DNA of 64,000 bases from a bacterium (GTDB taxonomy: Bacteria > Pseudomonadota > Alphaproteobacteria > Rhizobiales > Aestuariivirgaceae). The position numbers were made by a program, and so were the translations under genes. Position 1 is the first letter of the stretch. Every line of letters starts with the position of its first letter. A model generated the notes under the pieces. The model made no database searches. It saw nothing but the letters and a program-made list of their open reading frames with translations, and had not been told where the DNA came from. The stretch covers positions 42,413 through 106,412 of the forward strand of contig JALHQC010000010.1 of the NCBI GenBank assembly GCA_022842165.1. The letters run 5' to 3'. This document shows, piece by piece, positions 1 to 9,623 of the stretch.

Positions 1-1
1 C

Positions 2-439
2 GAAGTGCCCGACGGAGAGATCGTCGACACGCTCGGCACCGCAAAGATCCTGCGGCCGGGAAAGGACTGCACGATCCTGGCGCTGGCGCTGATGGTGCCG
101 CGCGCGCTTGAGGCGGCGGAGACGCTGGCGCGCGAGCACGGCATCGACGCCGAGGTGATCGACGTGCGCTCGCTGGTGCCGCTCGACACGCAGACGATGC
201 TAGGGTCGGTCGCCAAGACCGGGCGGCTGTTCACCGTGGAGGAGAACCCGCGGCTGCTGGGCTGGGGCGCGGAAATCGCCTCGATCGTGGCGGACGAGGC
301 GTTCTGGGATCTCGATGGGCCTATCGTGCGTATCACCACGCCGCATATTCCGCTGCCCGCCGCGGATCACCTGGAGGACCTGGCACTTCCCAATGCGCCG
401 CGCATTGCCGAGAAGATCATGCGCGTGATGAACGGATAG
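2..439 (+). CDS. 2-oxoacid dehydrogenase (pyruvate/acetoin/branched-chain type) E1 component beta subunit, C-terminal part, truncated by window start
   Basis: Translation contains the transketolase C-terminal domain pattern (DVRSLVPLDTQTML...VEENPRLLGWGAEIA...PHIPLPAADHLEDLALP); frame is open to the window edge; followed directly by an E2 gene. Confidence 0.85.
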   Translation, partial: EVPDGEIVDTLGTAKILRPGKDCTILALALMVPRALEAAETLAREHGIDAEVIDVRSLVPLDTQTMLGSVAKTGRLFTVEENPRLLGWGAEIASIVADEAFWDLDGPIVRITTPHIPLPAADHLEDLALPNAPRIAEKIMRVMNG

Positions 440-443
440 CACC

Positions 444-1706
444 ATGACGCAAACCATCATCATGCCGCAACTGGGCGAGACGGTTGCCGAGGGAAAGATT
501 CTGACCTGGTTCAAGAAGCCGGGCGACGACATCAATCAGGGCGACAAGCTGTTCGAGGTCGAGACCGACAAGGTGACGGTCGAGGTCGAAGCGATCATCG
601 CAGGCAAGCTCAGCGAGATCCGCGTCGGCGATGGCCAGACCGCGAAGGTTGGAGCCGTGGTGGCCGTGGTGGGCGGCGCGGCCGCCGCTGATGCCCCCGT
701 CGAGCGGAAACCCGCTGTGACGCCGGCGCTGGCCCCGCGCTCGCCCTTCGAGGAAGTCGTGAGCCCGGCCGCGAACTATGGGCCGGCCAGGGCCGCCAAT
801 GGTTTGCCCGTGACGCCGCTGGCGCGCCGGCTGATCGCCCAGAACGGGCTGGACGTCGACAGCCTCGCCACCGCCGCGGCGGCTCGCGGGGCCCGGCGCA
901 TCATGGAGGACGACGTGCAACGGGCGCTTTCCGCCCGGCAAGCTACGCCCCCCGCGGCGGAAATCCGGCAGCCTACATCCTACTCGCTGGAGGGCGCTTC
1001 CATGCCGCTTTCCGCCATACGCCAAAAGACAGCGGACCGGCTTGCCGAAAACTGGCGCAGCATTCCGCATGTGTTCCAGGGCATCGACGTCGACTTTACC
1101 GCCGTCGAGCGGGTGCGGGCGGGCGCCAAGCAGGCGTTCCGCGCCGCGCATGGCTTCAACCTCACCTATTTGCCGTTCATCGCCCGCGCCGTGTGCCTGG
1201 CGCTCGGCGAATTTCCCAACATCAATGCCCGTTTCGACGGCAAGGCGCTATTTCCCTCGCGCGATGTGAACCTGGGGATCGCGGTCGACCTCAATCATCA
1301 GGGGCTGGTGGTGCCGGTGATCCGCAGCGCGGGCGACCTCACCGTCGAAGGCCTCGCCAAGGCCATGGGCCGGATGATCGAAAAGGCGCGGGCCGGGAAG
1401 CTCGGCGCCGACGACATGGCAGGCGGCACCTACTCGATCACCAACAACGGCGCTTTCGGCACCATGTTCACGGCTCCGATCATCAACGCGCCGCAGGTGG
1501 CGATCCTTTCGACGGATGCCATCACGATGCGCCCCGCCATCGTCTCGACGCCGCAGGGAGAGTTCATCGCGCCGCGGCTTACCGGCATCGTTGGACAGAG
1601 CTTCGATCACCGGGCTTTCGACGGCGCCTATTCGGCGGCGTTCCTGTCGCGCTTCAAGGCCATCGTCGAGACCCGGGACTGGTCCGTGGAAGTGACGCGA
1701 GCATGA
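444..1706 (+). CDS. Dihydrolipoamide acyltransferase (E2) of a 2-oxoacid dehydrogenase complex
   Basis: N-terminal lipoyl domain (MPQLGETVAEGKI..VETDKVTVEVEA), peripheral-subunit-binding segment (TPLARRLIAQNGLDV), catalytic domain ending SFDHRAFDGAYSAAFL. Confidence 0.93.
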   Translation: MTQTIIMPQLGETVAEGKILTWFKKPGDDINQGDKLFEVETDKVTVEVEAIIAGKLSEIRVGDGQTAKVGAVVAVVGGAAAADAPVERKPAVTPALAPRSPFEEVVSPAANYGPARAANGLPVTPLARRLIAQNGLDVDSLATAAAARGARRIMEDDVQRALSARQATPPAAEIRQPTSYSLEGASMPLSAIRQKTADRLAENWRSIPHVFQGIDVDFTAVERVRAGAKQAFRAAHGFNLTYLPFIARAVCLALGEFPNINARFDGKALFPSRDVNLGIAVDLNHQGLVVPVIRSAGDLTVEGLAKAMGRMIEKARAGKLGADDMAGGTYSITNNGAFGTMFTAPIINAPQVAILSTDAITMRPAIVSTPQGEFIAPRLTGIVGQSFDHRAFDGAYSAAFLSRFKAIVETRDWSVEVTRA

Positions 1707-1756
1707 GGTGCTGGCGCCGCTGTTGCCAAGCCGGCCGATCGGCTGCAGGGTAGGAC

Positions 1757-2887
1757 ATGCCTCTCGACGACCAGAAGCAGCGGCGGATTCCGGTGACGCT
1801 CGTTACCGGATTTCTCGGCAGCGGCAAGACCACGCTGATCAACGCGGCGCTGCGCGCGCCCGAGCTTGCGCGCACGGTCGTCGTCGTCAACGAGTTCGGC
1901 GAGGTCGGGCTCGACCATCAGCTTTACGCCAGCAGCAACGACGCCGTCATCGTTCTGGAGAACGGCTGCCTGTGCTGCACGGTGAGAAGCGATCTCGTCA
2001 GTACACTGAACAGCCTGTTTCACGACCGGCAGGCCGGGCGCATTCCGGCGTTCGACAATGTTGTGATCGAGACATCGGGGCTGGCCGAGCCCGGCCCGGT
2101 GCTGCAGGCGTTCCTGTCGGAACCGACGCTCGATGGCCTTTACCGGGTGGCGAGCGTGGTGACGGCCGTCGACGCCGTGAACTGGCCCGCGACCAGCGAG
2201 AACCATGACGAGGCGTTGCGCCAGGTGGCGCTCGCGGATCGCATCGTGATCACCAAGCTCGACCTCGTGGAGGGCGGCAGCGAGGCCGCCGAACGCCGCC
2301 TTCGCGGCGAGCTTGCGCGCATCAATCCGGCGGCGGAAATCGGCGCCGTGGACTGGTCGACCGCGCGTGTGGCGGCGCTGCTGACATCCACCGGCTTCGA
2401 TGCCGCCGATCCTGCCGCCAATCCGCTGCCGTGGCTCGCCATCCGCAGCTACGAGGCCTATGGCGCGACGGCCGCCGCAGAAACGGTGCAGCCCGAGGTT
2501 CCCTTCCACCTGCAGGGCAAGGGAATCGAAAGCTTCGTCCTGACGCGCAAGGAACCGCTGTCGCGCGATGAGGTGCAATTCCTGCTCGACGGCATCGGCC
2601 AGAACCTGGGCCCCAGCCTGCTGCGCGTGAAGGGCCTCGTCAATGTGGCCGAGGAACCGGGGCGCCCGGCGGTGATTCAGGGCGCACAACACCTGCTTCA
2701 CACCATGACCTGGCTCGAGCGGTGGCCGAGCGCCGATACGCGCAGCCGCATCGTGTTCATCACGCAGGGCATCGCGCGGGACCGGCTGAAGGACATCATC
2801 GAGCTTCTGGACCGCATGAGCGAGCGGACCTTCAAGGCGCGCGAGAAAGCCAGGCTGGCACGCGCCGCCGACACCAGTTTCCCTTAG
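1757..2887 (+). CDS. CobW/COG0523-family GTPase
   Basis: P-loop GFLGSGKTTL, CxCC motif ENGCLCCTVRSDL, C-terminal CobW domain. Confidence 0.9.
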   Translation: MPLDDQKQRRIPVTLVTGFLGSGKTTLINAALRAPELARTVVVVNEFGEVGLDHQLYASSNDAVIVLENGCLCCTVRSDLVSTLNSLFHDRQAGRIPAFDNVVIETSGLAEPGPVLQAFLSEPTLDGLYRVASVVTAVDAVNWPATSENHDEALRQVALADRIVITKLDLVEGGSEAAERRLRGELARINPAAEIGAVDWSTARVAALLTSTGFDAADPAANPLPWLAIRSYEAYGATAAAETVQPEVPFHLQGKGIESFVLTRKEPLSRDEVQFLLDGIGQNLGPSLLRVKGLVNVAEEPGRPAVIQGAQHLLHTMTWLERWPSADTRSRIVFITQGIARDRLKDIIELLDRMSERTFKAREKARLARAADTSFP

Positions 2888-2903
2888 AGACCGGAGAACG
2901 ACC

Positions 2904-3797
2904 ATGACCAGCATCGCATCGCCGCGCGTCGGCTTCGTCGGCCTTGGCAAGATGGGAACGCCGATGTGCCGCAGGCTCAAGGCGGCGGGTTTCGAGGTTG
3001 CCGCCTATGCGCGCAATGACGCGGGCGCCGCCAAGGCAGAAGCGCTGGGCGTTCCGGCCATCCGCAGCCTGGCGGAACTGGCGGAGGCGAGGGATGTGAT
3101 CGTCAGCGCCATTCTGAACGATGCGGCATTGCTCGATATCGTCGGCGGCGCGAACGGCCTTGGCGCACACATGAGGGCGGGATCGGTGCTGATCGAGACC
3201 AGCACGGTTTCGCCCGACGCGTCGGCCGCCGCCGGGGCTGCGCTGGCCGCGGCCGAGGTTTCGTATCTCCGCAGCCCGGTATCGGGTTCGACGGCGACGG
3301 CGGAGGCCGGCGCGCTCACCGTTCTGGTATCCGGACCGCAGGCCGCATATGAGGCGATGATCCCCGTCTATGCCGCGTTCTCGAAGAAGCAATACCGGGT
3401 GGGCGAGGCGGAACAGGCACGCTTCCTCAAGCTTGCCCTCAACGCGATGGTGGGGGCGACGGCGGCCATCGTCGGCGAGGCCCTGACCCTGGCGCGGGCG
3501 GGCGGCGTCGACTTGGCAGCGGCTCTCGAGGTCATCAACAACAGCGCGGTGGCCTCGCCGCTGATCGGCTACAAGACGGCAATGATGACGGCGGGCAATT
3601 ATGCCCCGGCCTTCGAAGTGGCGGGCATGATGAAGGACTTCGACCTTGCGCTGGGCGTCGGCCGGAGCGCGCATCTGCCCCTGCCGCTGATCGCGCAGGT
3701 GCGGCAGCAATACGAAGCGGCCTATGCCGCCGGCGCGGGGGATGAGGATTTCTTCGTGCTGGTGCGCCAAGCGGCGCGCCTTGCCGGGTTCAAGTAA
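2904..3797 (+). CDS. NAD(P)-dependent oxidoreductase, 3-hydroxyisobutyrate dehydrogenase/beta-hydroxyacid dehydrogenase family
   Basis: GFVGLGKMGTPMCRRL Rossmann motif, SPVSGSTATAEAGALTVLVSG substrate-binding loop, NAMVGAT segment. Confidence 0.88.
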   Translation: MTSIASPRVGFVGLGKMGTPMCRRLKAAGFEVAAYARNDAGAAKAEALGVPAIRSLAELAEARDVIVSAILNDAALLDIVGGANGLGAHMRAGSVLIETSTVSPDASAAAGAALAAAEVSYLRSPVSGSTATAEAGALTVLVSGPQAAYEAMIPVYAAFSKKQYRVGEAEQARFLKLALNAMVGATAAIVGEALTLARAGGVDLAAALEVINNSAVASPLIGYKTAMMTAGNYAPAFEVAGMMKDFDLALGVGRSAHLPLPLIAQVRQQYEAAYAAGAGDEDFFVLVRQAARLAGFK

Positions 3798-3832
3798 CTC
3801 ATTTCAATAGCAGGATACGCCTGCCAGAACGT

Positions 3833-4900
3833 TCAGGCGGTGACGTCGATCAGTATCTTGAGATGGCTGCCGCCGGGCTTCGTCAGTTCCTCGAAACCGT
3901 TTTCAATCGCGTTGGACAATGCGACCTGTCCCGTCACGATCCGCTCGACGGGGAAGTTTCCGCCGGCGATCAGGCCGACAAGCCGCGGCCCCAGCGTGAT
4001 ATCGTTGCCCCAGCAGCCGACGAGCCGCACGCCCTTTTCGCAGAGCTTGAACAGGTCGACCTGCGGCTTGGCGACGAAGAGCCCCACCTGCGCGATGATG
4101 CCGGTGCACTTCACCGCCCTGAGGCAGAGATCGAGCGCCGCATGATGGCCGGCGCATTCGATGGCGGCATCGACGCCCACGCCACTGTCGGTCGCTTCCC
4201 TGATCCGATCGAGCAGTTCTTCCGGCGGGCCGCCAAAGACGGAAATGCCGTCGAAGGCAGCAAGCAGCTTGCGCCTTCCTTCGCTAGGCTCGTAGACGAA
4301 GATGTGGCGCGCGCCCGCCGCCCGGGCGGCCAGCGCCGTCAATGCGCCGATCGGCCCTGCCCCGGTGATCAGCACGGATGTTCCGGCCTTCACCTCCGCA
4401 TTGTCGATGGCATTCAGCGCCACCGCGGCGGGTTCCAGGATGGCACCCTGCTCGTTGCTGACCGCGTCAGGCAGCTTGACCACGTTCTGCTCGGGCACCA
4501 GTGCGTATTCGGCCATGCCGCCCCAGTGCCAGGTGAGGCCGACAAGGCCGGTGGCGGCGCTGAACTGGCCGATATTGCGCCGCGCATAGTAATCGCCGGG
4601 CTGCATCAGATGCGGCAGCACGGCGACGCGGTCTCCCACTTTCACGGCGGTTACCCTAGCGCCGGTGGCCACGACTTCGGACGAGAACTCATGGCCGAGA
4701 ATGATCGGAACCCGGGCGCCGGTCGAAGGGTGCGGCGCGACCGGCAGAATGATCGGGCCCGCCACATATTCATGCAGATCGGTGCCGCAGATGCCACAGA
4801 AGATGACCTTGAGAACGACGTCATGGTCTCCCGGTGCGCCGGGTGCCGGCACATCCTCGAGCCGGAGATCCTTTGCGTGGTGAAACCGCAGCGCTCTCAT
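3833..4900 (-). CDS. Zinc-type medium-chain dehydrogenase (2,3-butanediol/sorbitol dehydrogenase-like)
   Basis: GICGTDLHEY and GHEFSSEV catalytic zinc motifs, GAGPIGAL Rossmann; no structural-zinc Cys lobe. Confidence 0.88.
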   Translation of the reverse strand: MRALRFHHAKDLRLEDVPAPGAPGDHDVVLKVIFCGICGTDLHEYVAGPIILPVAPHPSTGARVPIILGHEFSSEVVATGARVTAVKVGDRVAVLPHLMQPGDYYARRNIGQFSAATGLVGLTWHWGGMAEYALVPEQNVVKLPDAVSNEQGAILEPAAVALNAIDNAEVKAGTSVLITGAGPIGALTALAARAAGARHIFVYEPSEGRRKLLAAFDGISVFGGPPEELLDRIREATDSGVGVDAAIECAGHHAALDLCLRAVKCTGIIAQVGLFVAKPQVDLFKLCEKGVRLVGCWGNDITLGPRLVGLIAGGNFPVERIVTGQVALSNAIENGFEELTKPGGSHLKILIDVTA

Positions 4901-4959
4901 TTCCGCTTCCGATCAGAGTTGGTCCGGCGATCCCGCGCCCAATTCGGGCCACCACGCTC

Positions 4960-6021
4960 TCAGGGAATGTAGCGTTCCTGCCGCAACCGGTCAAAAGCGT
5001 GCGTGAAGGAGTCCACGCTGTTCTGGTATGCGTTGAAGCCGAGATCGTAGCTCTTGGTCATCGATGCGAAGCTTTCGAGCTCGCGGCCAAGATCGAGATC
5101 GGTGTGCCACCACGAGGCGAACTTCTCGATCGGCACTTTCTTCAGGCCGTGCTTCGCCACGATGCGATCCCACACCGGGCCGCTATCGGCCATGTAGGCT
5201 TCAAGCGGCGTCGGCTTGCCGGGATGCTCCGCCGCCTCGAGGCCGAAGTAGGCGGCAATCCGCGGCCACAGCCAGTTCCAGCGGAAGACCTCGCCATTGA
5301 CGATGTTGAAGGCTTCGTTGAAGCCATTGGCATTGGTCGCCGCCCATTCGAGCTGTTTGGCGATGATCCGCCCGTCGGTGATATCGACCGCGCCTTCATA
5401 TTGCTGACTGGTGCCCGGAAACACGAAGGGCTTGCCGGTTTCCCTGGCGATCGCCGCGTAGGCCGCGAGCGTCGAGGCCATGTTCATGGCGTTGCCCACG
5501 GCGTAGCCGATCAGCGTGTGCGGACGGTGCACCGACCAGGTGAAGTTCTGCTTCTCGGCAGCCGCATAAACGGCATCCTCCTGCACGTAATAGAAATTGG
5601 CGAAGGGCAGGCGCGGCTGTTCCTCGCGGAAGGGCGTTACCGGCTTTGTCTTGGCATAGGCCTCGAAGGGCCCGAGATAGTGCTTGAGGCCGGTGACGAG
5701 CGCCACATGGCGGACGCCTTTCCCCTCGATGGCGGCCATCAGGTTCTCGACCATGGCGCCGTTCACCTTGCAGTTCTCGGCCTCCGTCGCCTGCCGAGAC
5801 CAGGTGGTGATGAAAACGTGGGTGGGCTGCAGCGCCTTGAGACTTGCAGTAAGCGCCGCGCGGTCGGTGAGGTCGGCGGCGATCGAATTGACACCTTGCG
5901 GCAGGTTATCGGCGTTGCGCGAGATTCCCGACACCTCCCAGACGCCCGCCGCGACCAGATGTTCGGCGAGGTGGCGCCCGATGATGCCGCTGACGCCGGC
6001 GATCAATGCATGTTTCTTCAT
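4960..6021 (-). CDS. SDR-family NAD-dependent epimerase/reductase (PRISE / progesterone 5-beta-reductase-like)
   Basis: MKKHALIAGVSGIIGRHLAEHL start at 6021; ISRNADNLP and YYVQED/WSVHRPHTLIGYAVGNAMN motifs. Confidence 0.8.
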   Translation of the reverse strand: MKKHALIAGVSGIIGRHLAEHLVAAGVWEVSGISRNADNLPQGVNSIAADLTDRAALTASLKALQPTHVFITTWSRQATEAENCKVNGAMVENLMAAIEGKGVRHVALVTGLKHYLGPFEAYAKTKPVTPFREEQPRLPFANFYYVQEDAVYAAAEKQNFTWSVHRPHTLIGYAVGNAMNMASTLAAYAAIARETGKPFVFPGTSQQYEGAVDITDGRIIAKQLEWAATNANGFNEAFNIVNGEVFRWNWLWPRIAAYFGLEAAEHPGKPTPLEAYMADSGPVWDRIVAKHGLKKVPIEKFASWWHTDLDLGRELESFASMTKSYDLGFNAYQNSVDSFTHAFDRLRQERYIP

Positions 6022-6053
6022 GATGTGGTTCGCTTTCCGTAATCTTTCGCTAC

Positions 6054-7307
6054 TCAGAACACTTCGCAGCCGGGAAGGCCGCAGGAAATCAGACGATCCG
6101 AAGGGAAGTTGGTGATGATCTCGCAGCCGTCCTTGGTGACGACGACCTCCTCCTCGATGCGCGCCGCGCCCGAGCCGTCTTCCGAGCCCTTCCAGGTTTC
6201 GAGCGCGAAGACCATGCCTTCCTTCAAAGGCGTGTTCTGGCCGCGGAAGCGCTTGGAGAAGATCGGACGTTCCCAAAGGCTGAGGCCGACGCCGTGGCCA
6301 TACTGCAGCAGGAAGGCCTCTTCCTCGTCGCGGTATCCGAATTCATGCGCGTCCGGCCAAACGGCGGCAACCTCGTCGGGCGTGACGCCGGGCTTGATCA
6401 TGTCGATCGACGCCGAGATCCACTTGGAGGCGGTTTCGTAGGCTTCGATCTGGTGCTTGTTCGGCTCGCCGCAGATGAAGGTGCGGTAATAGCAGGTGCG
6501 GTAGCCGTTGTAGGAATGCATGATGTCGAGGAAGATCATGTCGCCCGGCTGGATCATGCGGTCAGAGAAGGTATGCGAGTGCGGCCGTCCGCGGCGGCCC
6601 GATACCGAGTTCACGCATTCGACGCGCTCCGATCCCATGCGGAACAGCCGGTCGTTGGCGATGGCGACGAGTTCGTTCTCCTTGGTGCCGGGACGGATGG
6701 CGCGGGCGATGTCGACATAGGTCGCGTCGACCATGGCGGCCGCCAACTTCAGCAGTTCGATCTCGTCCGCCGTCTTGATCTCGCGCGCGTCGAGAAGAGC
6801 CTGCTGGCCATCGACTACATTGATGCCTTCGGCCTCGAGCGCGCGCAGCATGCTGAGTTCCATGAGGTCGACGCCCAAGGGTTCCTTGTCGATCCCGTAG
6901 TGGACAAGCGCCTTCTTGATCTGCTTGGCGAAATCATGCTGCACGTTGAGGCCGGGCGGAATGGCGCCCTGCATCGTGGTGATGGGTGCTGCGACATTGT
7001 CCTTGATCCAGGGTGAGGACAGGCGCTTGGCGGGCGGCGCCGGATCCCACAGGAACGGCTTGCCTTCGGCGGGGCAAAGCGCATAGCGGAAGAATTTGTC
7101 GCGTGCCCATTCGCCGATGTGGGTCGACGTGACATAGCGGATGTTGTCGAAGTTGAAGCAAAGCACGGCGCCGAGGCCGGCATAGCGGATCGCGGCCTGG
7201 GCGCGGGCCAGCCGTTCCTTGGAGAGGCGGGAGTAGTCGATTCCCTGCTCCCAGTCCTTCGCCTGAGTGCCCCAGGATGCCGTCGAATATGGGCTGTTGT
7301 ACTTCAC
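6054..7307 (-). CDS. M24-fold (creatinase/aminopeptidase P-like) protein; second metal-ligand Asp replaced by Cys
   Basis: GDMIFLDIMHSYNGYRTCYYRTF, YGHGVGLSLWERP and GMVFALETW...RIEEEVVVTKDG align with M24 motifs; GTG start with an AG-rich leader. Confidence 0.82.
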   Translation of the reverse strand: MKYNSPYSTASWGTQAKDWEQGIDYSRLSKERLARAQAAIRYAGLGAVLCFNFDNIRYVTSTHIGEWARDKFFRYALCPAEGKPFLWDPAPPAKRLSSPWIKDNVAAPITTMQGAIPPGLNVQHDFAKQIKKALVHYGIDKEPLGVDLMELSMLRALEAEGINVVDGQQALLDAREIKTADEIELLKLAAAMVDATYVDIARAIRPGTKENELVAIANDRLFRMGSERVECVNSVSGRRGRPHSHTFSDRMIQPGDMIFLDIMHSYNGYRTCYYRTFICGEPNKHQIEAYETASKWISASIDMIKPGVTPDEVAAVWPDAHEFGYRDEEEAFLLQYGHGVGLSLWERPIFSKRFRGQNTPLKEGMVFALETWKGSEDGSGAARIEEEVVVTKDGCEIITNFPSDRLISCGLPGCEVF

Positions 7308-7507
7308 GATCCTACCTCTTCCTTCATGTCCCGCCGGACAACCAATCCGGCTTTGCGTGTCTGACTATCCCGCAGCACCAGACTGCGCCTTAACCCCGAA
7401 ACCCGCCGGCTGCCAAGAATGTCACATCCTGCGGGCTTCCTGCTGCGCAAAGATTCCCAATCTGGCAGTGCCGAACGATACCCCCGGCGGCTCTGCATCA
7501 TTGCCTG

Positions 7508-8482
7508 TCACATCGTCAGCGTTACCTTGATGCAGGCCTTGGCATCCTGCCCCAATGCGAAGGCTTCGACCGCATCGGCGAGCGGGAACTTGTGGGTCTG
7601 GATCGGCGACAGATCGATCCCCGTCCGCTCGAGAAAGCGGATCGCCGCGGGCCACACGCCGGGCGAGCCGATGCAGCCGCGTATCGTCAGGTTCTTCATC
7701 TGGATCAGGCCAAGCTCGGCCGGGACCTTGCGGCCGATGTTGATGCCCACCATCGCCATGCGGCCATCCTGGCCGGCATATTCGAAGGACGCGGCGAGCG
7801 AAGCATCGTGACCCGAGGCTTCGATGACGAGATCGGCGCCCTTGCCTTCGGTCAGGTCCCTGATGCGGCTGGCGGCATCCGGCGTGTCAAGCGCCTCGGC
7901 CGCGCCGAGTTTCAGGGCAATGTCGCGGCGGGTCTTCAAAGGGTCGACGACGATGACGCGCGCACCCATGCCGATCGCCGCCGCCGCCGAGACTAGGCCA
8001 ATGGTGCCGCCGCCCGACACGACAACGGTTTCGCTGGCATTGGTGCCGCCCGACCGCAGCACCGCGTAGAAGCCGCAGGTGAAAGGCTCGATCAGGGCGC
8101 CGCGCATGTCGTCGACCGAATCAGGCAGGCGGTGGAGCCAGTCCGGATTGACTGCGAAATACTCGCGATCGGCGCCGTCCATCGAAAAGCCGAAGTGATG
8201 CAGACGCTCAGGCGTGCGCACCACGCATTCGCCCACCACCCGGTCGCCGGCGCGGAACTTCTTCACCGCCTTGCCGACTTCGACGATTTCGCCGCACCAC
8301 TCATGCCCGGGCGTCACCGGATATGAAATCGGGATGATGTAGCGGCCGCCCAGCAATTCATAGTCCGAATGGCAGATGCCGACGGTGCGGGTTTTGACGA
8401 GGACCTCGGTGTCCTTCACTTCCGGCATCCGCGTGTCGATGACGACGGGATTGTCCGGCTTCTCGAAGACCAGGGCTTTCAT
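7508..8482 (-). CDS. Zinc-type alcohol dehydrogenase family protein
   Basis: GICHSDYELLGG, PGHEWCGEIVEVG, GGGTIGLVSAAAAIGMGA. Confidence 0.87.
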   Translation of the reverse strand: MKALVFEKPDNPVVIDTRMPEVKDTEVLVKTRTVGICHSDYELLGGRYIIPISYPVTPGHEWCGEIVEVGKAVKKFRAGDRVVGECVVRTPERLHHFGFSMDGADREYFAVNPDWLHRLPDSVDDMRGALIEPFTCGFYAVLRSGGTNASETVVVSGGGTIGLVSAAAAIGMGARVIVVDPLKTRRDIALKLGAAEALDTPDAASRIRDLTEGKGADLVIEASGHDASLAASFEYAGQDGRMAMVGINIGRKVPAELGLIQMKNLTIRGCIGSPGVWPAAIRFLERTGIDLSPIQTHKFPLADAVEAFALGQDAKACIKVTLTM

Positions 8483-8534
8483 GTATTGTTTCTCCGGATG
8501 GGTTCTTGTTGGGTGGCGAGCGCGGCGCGGGGCA

Positions 8535-9602
8535 TCAGACGCTGACCAGGATCTTGAGGTGCTTTCCAGCCTTGTCGAGCAGCACGTCGAAGCCCTTTTC
8601 GACCACGTCTTCCGCCTTGATGCGGGCAGTGATGATCTTCTCCAGCGGCAGCTGGCCGGCCTCGACCATGCGGATGATGCGCGGCCAGATCTGCACCGGA
8701 TAGCACCATGTGGCTTCGATCGAGATGTCCTTCATCGCCCACATCATGGCATCGACGCTGGCGGGCTTCATGTGAAGGCCGGTCTGAACAACCTTGCCCT
8801 GGCGGCGCACGGCAGCGGCGCAGGCATTGAGGCTTGCTTCCAGCCCCACGCATTCGACGGCGACATCGACGCCCACGCCTTCCTCGGTGTTGTCGCGAAT
8901 GACCTGCTGCAGGTCTTCCGCAAGGGGATTGACGCAGATCGCCGACGGCAGAAGTTCCTTCGCCAGCCTCAGGCGGTTCGGATTGGGCTCGCTGACGAAT
9001 ATCGTCGATGCGCCGGCGGCGTGCGCGGCCAAAATCACGAGCGCCCCGATGGGACCGACGCCCGACACCAGCACCGTCGAACCCGAGGTCACGCCGCCGC
9101 GGTCGACGGCGTAGATCGCCACCGCCGCGGGCTCGATCATCGCGGCCTGCTCGTCGCTGACGCCGGCCGGCACGCGGCAGACATTGTAGTCGTTGACGAC
9201 GGCAAGTTCGCCCATGCCGCCCCAGTCCCAGCTCAGGCCGACGCAGCCCATCTTCTCGCTCATCTGGTAGAGGCCGCGCCGTCCGTAATAGTCGTCGCGC
9301 GGCGATATCAGCGGCTGGATCGAGACGCGGTCGCCCACACTGACATTGCTGACCTCCGGCCCCGCATCAGCCACCACGGCGCTGAACTCGTGACCGAGGA
9401 TCTGCGGATTCCGGGCGCCGGTATAGACATGCGGCGTCACCGGCGTGACGATGGGGCCGGCAAGATATTCATGCAGGTCGGTGCCGCAGATGCCGGTGAT
9501 CAACGGCTTGATCAGGACATCCCTCGGCCCGAGTTTCGCGGATGGCGGCGGCACATCCTCGACCCGGATATCGCGCGCGGCGTGGAAACGGACTGCTTTC
9601 AT
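8535..9602 (-). CDS. Zinc-type medium-chain dehydrogenase (2,3-butanediol dehydrogenase-like), paralogue of 3833-4900
   Basis: GICGTDLHEYLAGPI, GHEFSAVV, GVGPIGALVILAAHAAGA; same length (355 aa) as the 3833-4900 product. Confidence 0.88.
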   Translation of the reverse strand: MKAVRFHAARDIRVEDVPPPSAKLGPRDVLIKPLITGICGTDLHEYLAGPIVTPVTPHVYTGARNPQILGHEFSAVVADAGPEVSNVSVGDRVSIQPLISPRDDYYGRRGLYQMSEKMGCVGLSWDWGGMGELAVVNDYNVCRVPAGVSDEQAAMIEPAAVAIYAVDRGGVTSGSTVLVSGVGPIGALVILAAHAAGASTIFVSEPNPNRLRLAKELLPSAICVNPLAEDLQQVIRDNTEEGVGVDVAVECVGLEASLNACAAAVRRQGKVVQTGLHMKPASVDAMMWAMKDISIEATWCYPVQIWPRIIRMVEAGQLPLEKIITARIKAEDVVEKGFDVLLDKAGKHLKILVSV

Positions 9603-9623
9603 GTGTTCGAACTTTCCCTGAAA

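Noticed and set aside
6054-7307. Calling the M24 protein a DMSP lyase (DddP)
   Set aside because: It shares the M24 fold with DddP but lacks the second ligand Asp, and there are no dimethylsulfoniopropionate/acrylate genes around; similarity is not specific enough.
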